Shown: in pieces, positions 51,006 through 57,700 of the stretch
Position numbering within the stretch: the stretch's first letter is position 1
Layout of the letters: each line of letters opens with the position of its first letter
Assembly: GCF_040546585.1 (NCBI RefSeq)
Contig: NZ_JBEPOC010000001.1
Span: forward strand, 1,922,001-1,986,000
DNA from: Marmoricola sp. OAE513
Lineage (GTDB): Bacteria > Actinomycetota > Actinomycetes > Propionibacteriales > Nocardioidaceae
Direction: 5' to 3'
Length of the DNA stretch: 64,000 nucleotides
Notes under the pieces: model-generated
Told to the model about the DNA's origin: nothing
What the model saw: only the letters and a program-made list of their open reading frames with translations
Databases searched by the model: none
Program-made: the position numbers and the translations under genes

Positions 51006-51677
51006 GTGGGCCAGATCCTTCTCGTCCGGCACGGCCAGGCGTCCTTCGGAGCGGAGAACTACGACGCGCTCTCGCCGCTCGGCTTCGAGCAGTCGCGCCT
51101 GCTCGGCGAGGCGCTCGGCGCTCGCGGGATCGGCGTCGACGCTGTCGTGCACGGCACCATGCGCCGGCACCGGGAGACCGCCGAGACCTGTGCAGCCGCC
51201 GCCGGCTGGTCGGCCGAGCCGAGCATCGACGCCGGGTGGGACGAGTTCGACTTCCTGTCCGTCCTCGCCATGCACCCGCACGAGTACGGGCCCGAGCCGA
51301 CCAAGGCCGAGTTCCAGCGTCTCTTCGAGGAGGCGACCGAGGCGTGGATGGCCGGCGTGGACCGCCCATACGACGAGACCTTCGCCGACTTCGCGGCTCG
51401 CGTGCACGACGCTCTCGAGCGGACCGTCGAGCTGGCCACGGTCGGAACCGTCGCCGTGTTCACCTCCGGCGGTCCGATCGGGCTCGCGGTGGCCGAGGTG
51501 CTCGCCGATCCCGGCTCCTTGGACACGCAGCTGCGGGGGTTGTGGGGCCGTCTCAACCGGATGACGGTGAACTCGGCACTGACCCGGGTGGTCTCCGGCT
51601 CGACCGGCTTGAACCTGCTGACCTACAACGACCAGTCCCACCTCGACGCCGTCGCCGGCGCCGTGACCTACCGCTGA
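51006..51677 (+). CDS. Histidine-phosphatase-fold protein, second catalytic His replaced
   Basis: A 223-residue branch-1 histidine phosphatase. The nucleophile block LLVRHGQASF carries His9 and Arg8, and HRETAETC the second Arg region. The block that should hold the second catalytic His reads VFTSGGPIG, with Ser154 in that place, so activity may be weak, altered or lost. It directly abuts the kinase gene. It could dephosphorylate the phospho-acyl intermediate, or only bind it. Confidence 0.88.
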   Translation: MGQILLVRHGQASFGAENYDALSPLGFEQSRLLGEALGARGIGVDAVVHGTMRRHRETAETCAAAAGWSAEPSIDAGWDEFDFLSVLAMHPHEYGPEPTKAEFQRLFEEATEAWMAGVDRPYDETFADFAARVHDALERTVELATVGTVAVFTSGGPIGLAVAEVLADPGSLDTQLRGLWGRLNRMTVNSALTRVVSGSTGLNLLTYNDQSHLDAVAGAVTYR

Positions 51678-51679
51678 CC

Positions 51680-51702
51680 GGTCGTCGAGCCTGTCGAGAC
51701 GC
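51680..51702. repeat. Repeat family C, single copy
   Basis: GGTCGTCGAGCCTGTCGAGA and a few more bases in the 46-base gap between the phosphatase-like and second SDR genes. Confidence 0.7.
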
Positions 51703-51723
51703 GGTGAGCCGAAAGGAATCCCC

Positions 51724-52473
51724 ATGAGCAAGACCATCCTGATCACCGGCGCGAGCAGCGGACTCGGCGCCGAGATGGCCCGGCAGTTCGCCGCGAAGGG
51801 GTACGACCTGGCGCTGTGCGCCCGGCGCACCGAGAAGCTCGAGGCCCTCAAGAGCGAGATCCTCGCTGCGGACCCCGACCGCCGCGTCGAGCTGCGCGCG
51901 CTGGACGTGACGAACGACGACCAGGTCTTCGAGGTGTTCCGCGCGTTCAAGACCGACTTCGGCACGATCGACAAGATCATCATCAATGCCGGCCTCGGGA
52001 AAGGTGCGCCGCTCGGCACCGGTCGGTACGACGCCAACCGCGAGACCGCGATGACGAACTTCGTCGCGGCGCTCTGCCAGTCCGAGGCGGCCATGGAGAT
52101 CTTCCGCGAGCAGAACGCCGGTCACTTCGTGATGATCAGCTCGATGTCGGCCGTGCGCGGCATGCCCAAGACGCTGACGACGTACGCCGCCACGAAGGCC
52201 GGCGTCGCCCACCTCGCCGAGGGCCTGCGCGCCGAGCTGTACGGCAAGCCGATCAAGGTCACGGTGCTCTACCCGGGCTACATCGCCTCGGAGATGAACG
52301 AAAAGGTCGAGCAGTCGACACCGCTCATGGCGAGCACCCAGAAGGGCGTGAAGGCGATGGTGTCGGCCATCGAGCGCGAGGTCGGCTCGGCCGCCGTACC
52401 GGCGTTGCCGTGGGCACCGCTCGGCGTCGTGATGAAGCACGCCCCGATGCCGGTGTTCAAGAAGCTGATCTGA
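51724..52473 (+). CDS. Short-chain dehydrogenase/reductase
   Basis: A 249-residue SDR with LITGASSGLGAEMARQ, IIINAGLGKG, the Ser in MISSMSAV and the catalytic YAATK. It has AAAGGA before the ATG and a hydrophobic C-terminus (MKHAPMPVFKKLI). It ends the run that begins with the acyl-CoA dehydrogenase, though a repeat intervenes. Substrate unknown; acyl-CoA or sterol intermediates fit the context. Confidence 0.9.
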   Translation: MSKTILITGASSGLGAEMARQFAAKGYDLALCARRTEKLEALKSEILAADPDRRVELRALDVTNDDQVFEVFRAFKTDFGTIDKIIINAGLGKGAPLGTGRYDANRETAMTNFVAALCQSEAAMEIFREQNAGHFVMISSMSAVRGMPKTLTTYAATKAGVAHLAEGLRAELYGKPIKVTVLYPGYIASEMNEKVEQSTPLMASTQKGVKAMVSAIEREVGSAAVPALPWAPLGVVMKHAPMPVFKKLI

Positions 52474-52474
52474 C

Positions 52475-52590
52475 GCCGACCCGGCAGCAATGTGCAGATA
52501 GACCCCGCTGACCTGGCAGCAATGTGCGCAGCGTGCTGCACATTGCTGCCAGGTCAGCGGGCTGGAGGTGCACTTTCCTGCCGGGTCAGG
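52475..52590. repeat. Repeat family B, copy 2 (four nested units)
   Basis: The core is a perfect 23-base inverted repeat (52505-52527 with 52538-52560) with a 10-base loop. Outer units at about 52480-52497 and 52565-52588 form a second, imperfect inverted pair around it. The right half lies inside the PH-domain gene and supplies its last codons and stop. Confidence 0.85.
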
Positions 52591-54131
52591 AACTGCTCGA
52601 CCAGGCCGGGCACGGCCTCCGCAGCGAACGCGACCGCCACGTCCTCGGGCACGTCGAGGATCTCGTAGGACTGCTGCCCTGCTGCGGTCGTGGCCGTCAG
52701 GCTGACCAGGCCCGCGCGGCGCTGGAAGAACGTCTGGGTGATGTTCCAGCCGATGATCCCGGTGCGGGCCAACGCGTCGCGCCGACCGCGCAGCGATCCC
52801 CAGCGGACCACCACGTAACCGGGCGTGAGCGCGTGGCCGAGACGGCGGTACCGGTCGCGCGCCAGGAACGCGCCCGCCACCGGCAGCGCGAGGGAGAGCA
52901 CGGCGAGCGGCCAGGGCCAGTCGCCCGCTGCGGCAGCGAGCACCAGCACCGCCACGACGACGAGCCCGGGCACGACCGCGCGGAGGTAGCGCCGGCGACG
53001 CGCGGCCGGACCGTGCTGGCTCAGCGGCACCTCCAGGGGTGACCGCTCCTCGAGCACGAGCTCGGCGACGCCGTGGACGACCTGCTGCGGAGCAGCCGGG
53101 ACGAGCGGTGACTTGCTCTCCGCCGTACGCCGCCCGAAGCCGGTGACGACCGCGTTGAGCCGACCTCCTCCCGCCAGGCGCAGGCCGAGCGGCTCGTGCA
53201 CCTCGACACCGCGCAGGCGGTCGAGGTCGATGGTGGTGGCGCGGGTGGTCAGCGCCCCGCGACGTACGTCGAAGGTCCGCTGGGTGCTGTTGCGGGTGAG
53301 CGTGAAGTCCCAGTTCCCGAGCAGGTAACCCAGGATGCCGAGCACCGAGGCGATGACGAGGAGACCGACCAGTCCGGCGCCCAGGAGCAGCGGCAGCGCG
53401 ACCTCGCGCACCTGGTCGACGGCCGAGGAGTTCGCAACGCGGACCTCGAGGTTGTTGCCGAAGAAGGGCCCGGCGGCGGCGCCCACGGCGGCCAGCGCGA
53501 CGAGCAGGCCCGAGGTGGTCAGGGGCGCGTACCGGGCCCAACCCGGGTCGAAGCGGAGCAGGACCTCGCCGGGGGCGACGGACGCGATCTCTCCGGGCTC
53601 TGCCGGGACAGTGCTCCCGGCGCGGTCGAGCAGCTCGGCACGCAGCCGGTGCGCCTCGGCGTTCCCGAGCGCGTCCAGGGTCAGGCCGCCCGATGAGCCG
53701 CTCCCGGCGCTGCCGGTCCCGATCACCACCTTCTCCAGCTGGAGCACCCGGTGGATCGGGGACGCCGTCAGCTCGACGGTGCGGACCCGGTCGAGCGGGG
53801 CGGTGAGCACGCTGCGCCCGAGGATGCCGCGACGCAGCTCGATCTGACCCGACGTGATCCGGAACCGGGTGCTGAAGAACCGGAACAGACCGATGGCGAT
53901 CGGGACCGCGACGCCCAGGTAGTGCCACGGGCCGCCATCCTCGCCGCCGGAGCCGAGCAGGAAGACGCCGACGAGGAACGGCAGGAACCGGATCACCTCG
54001 TTGACCGGGTGCACCAGCAGCATCCGGAGGTCGAGCCGGCGCCAGACGGCGTCGTGCTCCAGCTCGGTCTCCGGCCCGGTCTGCGGCCCCGGCGGCTGCC
54101 CCGGCGGCGGCTCGGAGCTCGGCGTGCTCAA
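52554..54131 (-). CDS. PH-domain (bPH2) membrane protein, YdbT-like
   Basis: A 525-residue protein: Pro-rich N-terminus, two hydrophobic helices, then alternating helices and bacterial PH domains of the YdbT type (FRFFSTRFRITSGQIELRRG begins one; NWDFTLTRNSTQRTF and GYVVVRWGSLRGRRDALARTG others). Function unknown; such pairs are common in actinobacteria and Bacillus. Start is TTG at 54131, overlapping the preceding stop as TTGA. The final residues LTRQESAPPAR come from the family B repeat. Confidence 0.85.
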   Translation of the reverse strand: MSTPSSEPPPGQPPGPQTGPETELEHDAVWRRLDLRMLLVHPVNEVIRFLPFLVGVFLLGSGGEDGGPWHYLGVAVPIAIGLFRFFSTRFRITSGQIELRRGILGRSVLTAPLDRVRTVELTASPIHRVLQLEKVVIGTGSAGSGSSGGLTLDALGNAEAHRLRAELLDRAGSTVPAEPGEIASVAPGEVLLRFDPGWARYAPLTTSGLLVALAAVGAAAGPFFGNNLEVRVANSSAVDQVREVALPLLLGAGLVGLLVIASVLGILGYLLGNWDFTLTRNSTQRTFDVRRGALTTRATTIDLDRLRGVEVHEPLGLRLAGGGRLNAVVTGFGRRTAESKSPLVPAAPQQVVHGVAELVLEERSPLEVPLSQHGPAARRRRYLRAVVPGLVVVAVLVLAAAAGDWPWPLAVLSLALPVAGAFLARDRYRRLGHALTPGYVVVRWGSLRGRRDALARTGIIGWNITQTFFQRRAGLVSLTATTAAGQQSYEILDVPEDVAVAFAAEAVPGLVEQFLTRQESAPPAR

Positions 54132-54619
54132 GTGGCGTCGCCCCGATCGGCTTCCGCTCGCCGGGTCAGGTCGTCGACCAGGCGTTGGGCGACGTCGGCG
54201 TCGAGGTCCTCGATCTGCAGCGGGCCGGCGGCGGAGGCGGTGGTGACCGTGACGCTCGCGAGGCCGAAAAGCCGCGCCACGACGGTCTGCTGGAAGTCGA
54301 CCGTCTGCACCCGCGACATCGGCGCGATCCGGCGTTCGCGCGAGAGCCAACCGCGCTGGGTGTACACGGCCGTCTCGGTGGTCTCCCAGCGGTGGACCCG
54401 GTAGCGGAACTGAGGCATCACCAGGGTGTAGGCGACCGCCGCGACGACGTACGCGATCCAGGCCCACGTCGGGATCGAGGCGCCCCAGGCGAGGACGGCG
54501 AGGACGCCCACACCGGCGACGAACAGCGATCGGAACGAGGCGCCGAGCAGCCAGAGGTACGGGGCTCGCGGCGAGACCCGGTGCGCAGGATCGCGCAGGG
54601 TCGCGGAGGGCTCTGCCAT
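54128..54619 (-). CDS. PH-domain (bPH2) membrane protein, YdbS-like
   Basis: A 163-residue protein with two membrane helices (residues about 35-75) and one bPH2 domain (RYRVHRWETTETAVYTQRG; RIAPMSRVQTVDFQQTVV). It is coupled to the larger PH protein, giving the usual small/large pair. ATG start with a TAGTCT box seven bases before it and no Shine-Dalgarno sequence. Confidence 0.87.
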   Translation of the reverse strand: MAEPSATLRDPAHRVSPRAPYLWLLGASFRSLFVAGVGVLAVLAWGASIPTWAWIAYVVAAVAYTLVMPQFRYRVHRWETTETAVYTQRGWLSRERRIAPMSRVQTVDFQQTVVARLFGLASVTVTTASAAGPLQIEDLDADVAQRLVDDLTRRAEADRGDAT

Positions 54620-54626
54620 GCCACCC

Positions 54627-54632
54627 AGACTA
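54627..54632 (-). promoter_or_regulatory. -10 box of a leaderless promoter for the PH-domain pair
   Basis: TAGTCT on the minus strand, seven bases before the ATG at 54619; back to back with the promoter at 54666. Confidence 0.5.
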
Positions 54633-54665
54633 GGCGGACGTGCAGCGGCGGGTCGGGCCACTGGG

Positions 54666-54671
54666 TAGCCT
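54666..54671 (+). promoter_or_regulatory. -10 box of a leaderless promoter for the flavoprotein dehydrogenase
   Basis: TAGCCT, seven bases before the ATG at 54679. Confidence 0.5.
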
Positions 54672-54678
54672 CCCTTGC

Positions 54679-56337
54679 ATGCCTACTGATGCCGACGTCA
54701 TCGTCGTCGGGGCCGGTCTCGCCGGTCTCGTCGCCACCGCCGAGCTCGCCGACGCGGGCAAGAAGGTGCTCCTGCTCGACCAGGAGCCGGCGCAGAGCCT
54801 GGGTGGTCAGGCGTTCTGGTCGCTCGGCGGGCTGTTCCTCGTCGACACCCCCGAGCAGCGACGGATGGGGATCAAGGACTCCTACGACCTCGCCCTCCAG
54901 GACTGGATGGGCAGCGCCCAGTTCGACCGCGAGTCCGACCACTGGCCGCGCAAGTGGGCCGAGGCGTACGTCGGGTTCGCCGCCGGGGAGAAGCGCCAGT
55001 GGCTCTACGACCAGGGCCTGCGGGTCTTCCCGGTCGTGGGCTGGGCCGAGCGCGGCGGCGGTCTCGCCGGCGGGCACGGCAACTCGGTCCCGCGGTTCCA
55101 CCTGACCTGGGGCACCGGCCCCGGCGTGGTCGCCCCGTTCGAGCGGCGCGTGCGCGAGGCCGTCGCCAAGGGCCTCGTCGAGATCTGCCACCGGCACCGG
55201 GTCGACGACCTGGTCATGACCGACGGCACCTGCACCGGCGTGACCGGAGCGCTGCTCGCCGACGACGACATGGAGCGCGGACGTGCATCCAACCGCACCG
55301 AGATCGGCGACTTCACCTACTCCGCCCAGGCCGTGATCGTCACGTCCGGCGGCATCGGCGGCAACCACGACCAGGTCCGCAAGCAGTGGCCGGTCGACCG
55401 CCTCGGCGAGCCGCCCAAGTTCATGGTGGCCGGCGTCCCCGCGCACGTGGACGGGCGGATGCAGTTCATCACCGAGGCGGCCGGCGCCGAGATCATCAAC
55501 CCGGACCGGATGTGGCACTACACCGAGGGCCTGCGCAACTGGGACCCGATCTGGGAGAACCACGGCATCCGGATCCTGCCGGGGCCTTCGTCGCTCTGGC
55601 TGTCGGCCACCGGCGAGCGGTTCGGGGCGCCGTACCTGCCGGGCTTCGACACCCTCGGCACCCTCGGCGCGATCATGCGCACCGGCTACGACTACTCGTG
55701 GTTCGTGCTGACCCAGAAGGTGATCGAGAAGGAGTTCGCGCTGTCGGGTTCCGAGCAGAACCCCGACCTGACCAACAAGGACATCAAGCTCCTGCTGTCG
55801 CGGGTGAAGGCGGGTGCACCCGGACCGGTCGAGGCGTTCAAGCAGCACGGCGAGGACTTCGTCGTCGCGGACAACATCACCGACCTCGTCGCCGGCATGA
55901 ACAAGGTGTCCGGCGACGACCTGATCACCGTCGAGGGGCTCACCAAGACCATCACCGAGCGCGACCGCGAGCTCGACAACGAGTACACCAAGGACATCCA
56001 GATCACCTACCTGCGCGGCCACCGCAGCTACCGGGGGGACAAGCTGATCCGGGTGGCGTCGCCGCACAAGTTCAACGACCCGAAGAACGGTCCGCTCATC
56101 GCGGTGCGGCTCAACATCCTCACCCGCAAGACCCTCGGTGGCCTGCACACCGACCTCGACGCCCGCGTGCTCCGCCCCGACGGCGAGCCCCTCCCCGGCG
56201 TGTACGCCGCCGGCGAGGTCGCCGGTTTCGGTGGTGGCGGCGTCCACGGCTACAACGCGCTCGAGGGGACCTTCCTCGGCGGCTGCATCTTCAGCGGGCG
56301 GACCGCGGGCCGGGCTGCGGCGAAGGCGATCGGGTAG
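54679..56337 (+). CDS. FAD-binding dehydrogenase (Rv0785 / ketosteroid-dehydrogenase-like)
   Basis: A 552-residue flavoprotein of the fumarate-reductase/KstD superfamily. FAD loop VIVVGAGLAGLVATAEL (residues 6-22), SLGGQAFWSLGG near 50-60 where the isoalloxazine sits, and a C-terminal FAD block GVYAAGEVAGFGGGGVHGYNALEG. Length and motifs match the mycobacterial Rv0785 group. The substrate may be a steroid or other cyclic enone; this is inference. Confidence 0.88.
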   Translation: MPTDADVIVVGAGLAGLVATAELADAGKKVLLLDQEPAQSLGGQAFWSLGGLFLVDTPEQRRMGIKDSYDLALQDWMGSAQFDRESDHWPRKWAEAYVGFAAGEKRQWLYDQGLRVFPVVGWAERGGGLAGGHGNSVPRFHLTWGTGPGVVAPFERRVREAVAKGLVEICHRHRVDDLVMTDGTCTGVTGALLADDDMERGRASNRTEIGDFTYSAQAVIVTSGGIGGNHDQVRKQWPVDRLGEPPKFMVAGVPAHVDGRMQFITEAAGAEIINPDRMWHYTEGLRNWDPIWENHGIRILPGPSSLWLSATGERFGAPYLPGFDTLGTLGAIMRTGYDYSWFVLTQKVIEKEFALSGSEQNPDLTNKDIKLLLSRVKAGAPGPVEAFKQHGEDFVVADNITDLVAGMNKVSGDDLITVEGLTKTITERDRELDNEYTKDIQITYLRGHRSYRGDKLIRVASPHKFNDPKNGPLIAVRLNILTRKTLGGLHTDLDARVLRPDGEPLPGVYAAGEVAGFGGGGVHGYNALEGTFLGGCIFSGRTAGRAAAKAIG

Positions 56338-56339
56338 GG

Positions 56340-56385
56340 GTTGTGTGCCCGAGCGCGTCACCGGTGACGCGCTGAGGCACACGAC
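56340..56385. repeat. Repeat family A, copy 2; likely terminator
   Basis: Same 46-base palindrome as at 22383 (loop CCGG, three arm mismatches), two bases past the dehydrogenase stop and 11 bases before the -10 box of the next gene. Confidence 0.8.
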
Positions 56386-56396
56386 TGCGGGCCCAG

Positions 56397-56402
56397 TACG
56401 AT
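56397..56402 (+). promoter_or_regulatory. -10 box of a leaderless promoter for the VOC gene
   Basis: TACGAT, six bases before the ATG at 56409. Confidence 0.5.
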
Positions 56403-56408
56403 GCCCCC

Positions 56409-56789
56409 ATGACTGGACGTGTCGTGCACTTCGAGATCCCTTACGACGACAAGGACCGCGCGCAGAAGTTCTACGCCGATGCTTTCGGCTGGCGCATCCT
56501 CGACTTCCCCGAGGCGCACTACTCGATCGTGCAGTCAGGCCCCACCGACAAGGGCACCGGTCGGCCGACCGAGAACGGCTACATCGGCGGCGGGATGCTC
56601 AAGCGGGAGTCGCCGACGGACCGTCCGGTGATCACCATCGACGTGGACGACATCGACGAGGCGCTCGCCACGATCGAGTCGCTCGGCGGGTCCGCGATCC
56701 TCGGGCGCCAGGAGGTCGGTGACATCGGCTACGCGGCGTACTTCAAGGACGTCGAGGGCAACCTGATGGGGCTGTTCCAGAGCAGGTAG
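56409..56789 (+). CDS. VOC family protein (glyoxalase/dioxygenase fold)
   Basis: A 126-residue single-domain VOC protein: GRVVHFEIPYDDKDRAQKFY with the usual first metal His, YIGGGM in the middle strand and KDVEGNLMGLFQ at the end. The likely ligands (His, Glu) are present. Function cannot be told; detoxification of a small electrophile or antibiotic is common in this group. Confidence 0.85.
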   Translation: MTGRVVHFEIPYDDKDRAQKFYADAFGWRILDFPEAHYSIVQSGPTDKGTGRPTENGYIGGGMLKRESPTDRPVITIDVDDIDEALATIESLGGSAILGRQEVGDIGYAAYFKDVEGNLMGLFQSR

Positions 56790-56806
56790 AGCCAGAGCAG
56801 GTAGAG
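56777..56806. repeat. 15-bp tandem duplication across the VOC stop codon
   Basis: CCAGAGCAGGTAGAG occurs twice in a row (56777-56791, 56792-56806). The unit contains the stop TAG, so an in-frame spare stop lies 15 bases on. Confidence 0.85.
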
Positions 56807-56816
56807 CCAACGGCCG

Positions 56817-57548
56817 CTAGGCCGACAGCAGCCGCGTGATCAGGTCGCGCAACCGCGGCAGGTCCTCGACCAGTCCCAGCGGTCCGGCCTGGTCCTCGAT
56901 CATCGCGCGGAACAGGTGCGCCTGCTCGACCAGGCGCGGATCGACGTGGCGGAACACCTCGAGCGTCACGGTGCCGTAGAGCCGGGACCACGACCGCTCG
57001 AGCACCCAGATCAGACCCCGGAGCTCGTCCGGTACGCCGGTCACGTCGGCCGGCGTCTGCGGGTCGCGGAGGATCTCGGCGAGACCCGGGTCCAGGTCGT
57101 CGAGCCGCGGGATGGGGAACTGCTTCTCGACCCAGAGCGCGAACAGCAGCTCGGAGAACAGCACGCCGGTGGACGAGTCGTCGTTGAGGTCGTCCAGGCA
57201 CTCGACGTCCACGTTGGTGAAGACGAGCGCGAACTCCTCGCGGTTGCCCAACGCCCACTGCCGGAACTCGACCGCCGCGGCGACCAGGCGCGCAGCCGGA
57301 TCGTCGGCCGGTTGCTGGTCGGCCACGACCTTGATGCGGTTCGCCACGTCGGCGTCGATCGCGAGCGCGACCATGAGGATGAGGTCCTCGTGGCTGGCGG
57401 CGTACCGGTAGAGGCCCGGCGCGGTCATGCCGATCTCGCGGGCCACCGCACGCAGCGTCACCTCGGAGCGCGAGGCCAGCAGCGTGCGCGCGGCGGTGAC
57501 GATGCGCGCCGTGGTCGCGGCGTGCGCCTGCTCGCGATTGGTCGGCAC
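56817..57548 (-). CDS. TetR-family transcriptional regulator
   Basis: A 243-residue regulator with N-terminal HTH (VTLRAVAREIGMTAPGLYRYA) and a C-terminal ligand domain containing DDSSTGVLFSELLF and an acidic tail. GTG start with AAGGAG four bases before it. Divergent from the MMPL transporter, with a palindrome between them; the usual arrangement for a lipid- or drug-export repressor. Confidence 0.93.
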   Translation of the reverse strand: MPTNREQAHAATTARIVTAARTLLASRSEVTLRAVAREIGMTAPGLYRYAASHEDLILMVALAIDADVANRIKVVADQQPADDPAARLVAAAVEFRQWALGNREEFALVFTNVDVECLDDLNDDSSTGVLFSELLFALWVEKQFPIPRLDDLDPGLAEILRDPQTPADVTGVPDELRGLIWVLERSWSRLYGTVTLEVFRHVDPRLVEQAHLFRAMIEDQAGPLGLVEDLPRLRDLITRLLSA

Positions 57549-57612
57549 GAGGCTCCTTCGGGTCCGCGACGGGGGTCACAGCAATCTGACTTGACGAATC
57601 GTAGTTTACACC

Positions 57613-57634
57613 GTTTACAGTTAACGCTGTAAAC
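57613..57634. promoter_or_regulatory. Operator between the TetR gene and the MMPL transporter
   Basis: GTTTACAG-TTAACG-CTGTAAAC, perfect 8-bp arms, with an extra half-site GTTTACACC at 57604. About 65 bases from each start codon region. Confidence 0.75.
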
Positions 57635-57700
57635 AGATCTCGGCAGGCCTGACACCGGGCCCGCGCGATCACCGGACGTACTCGACTCGCAGGAGTTGTC

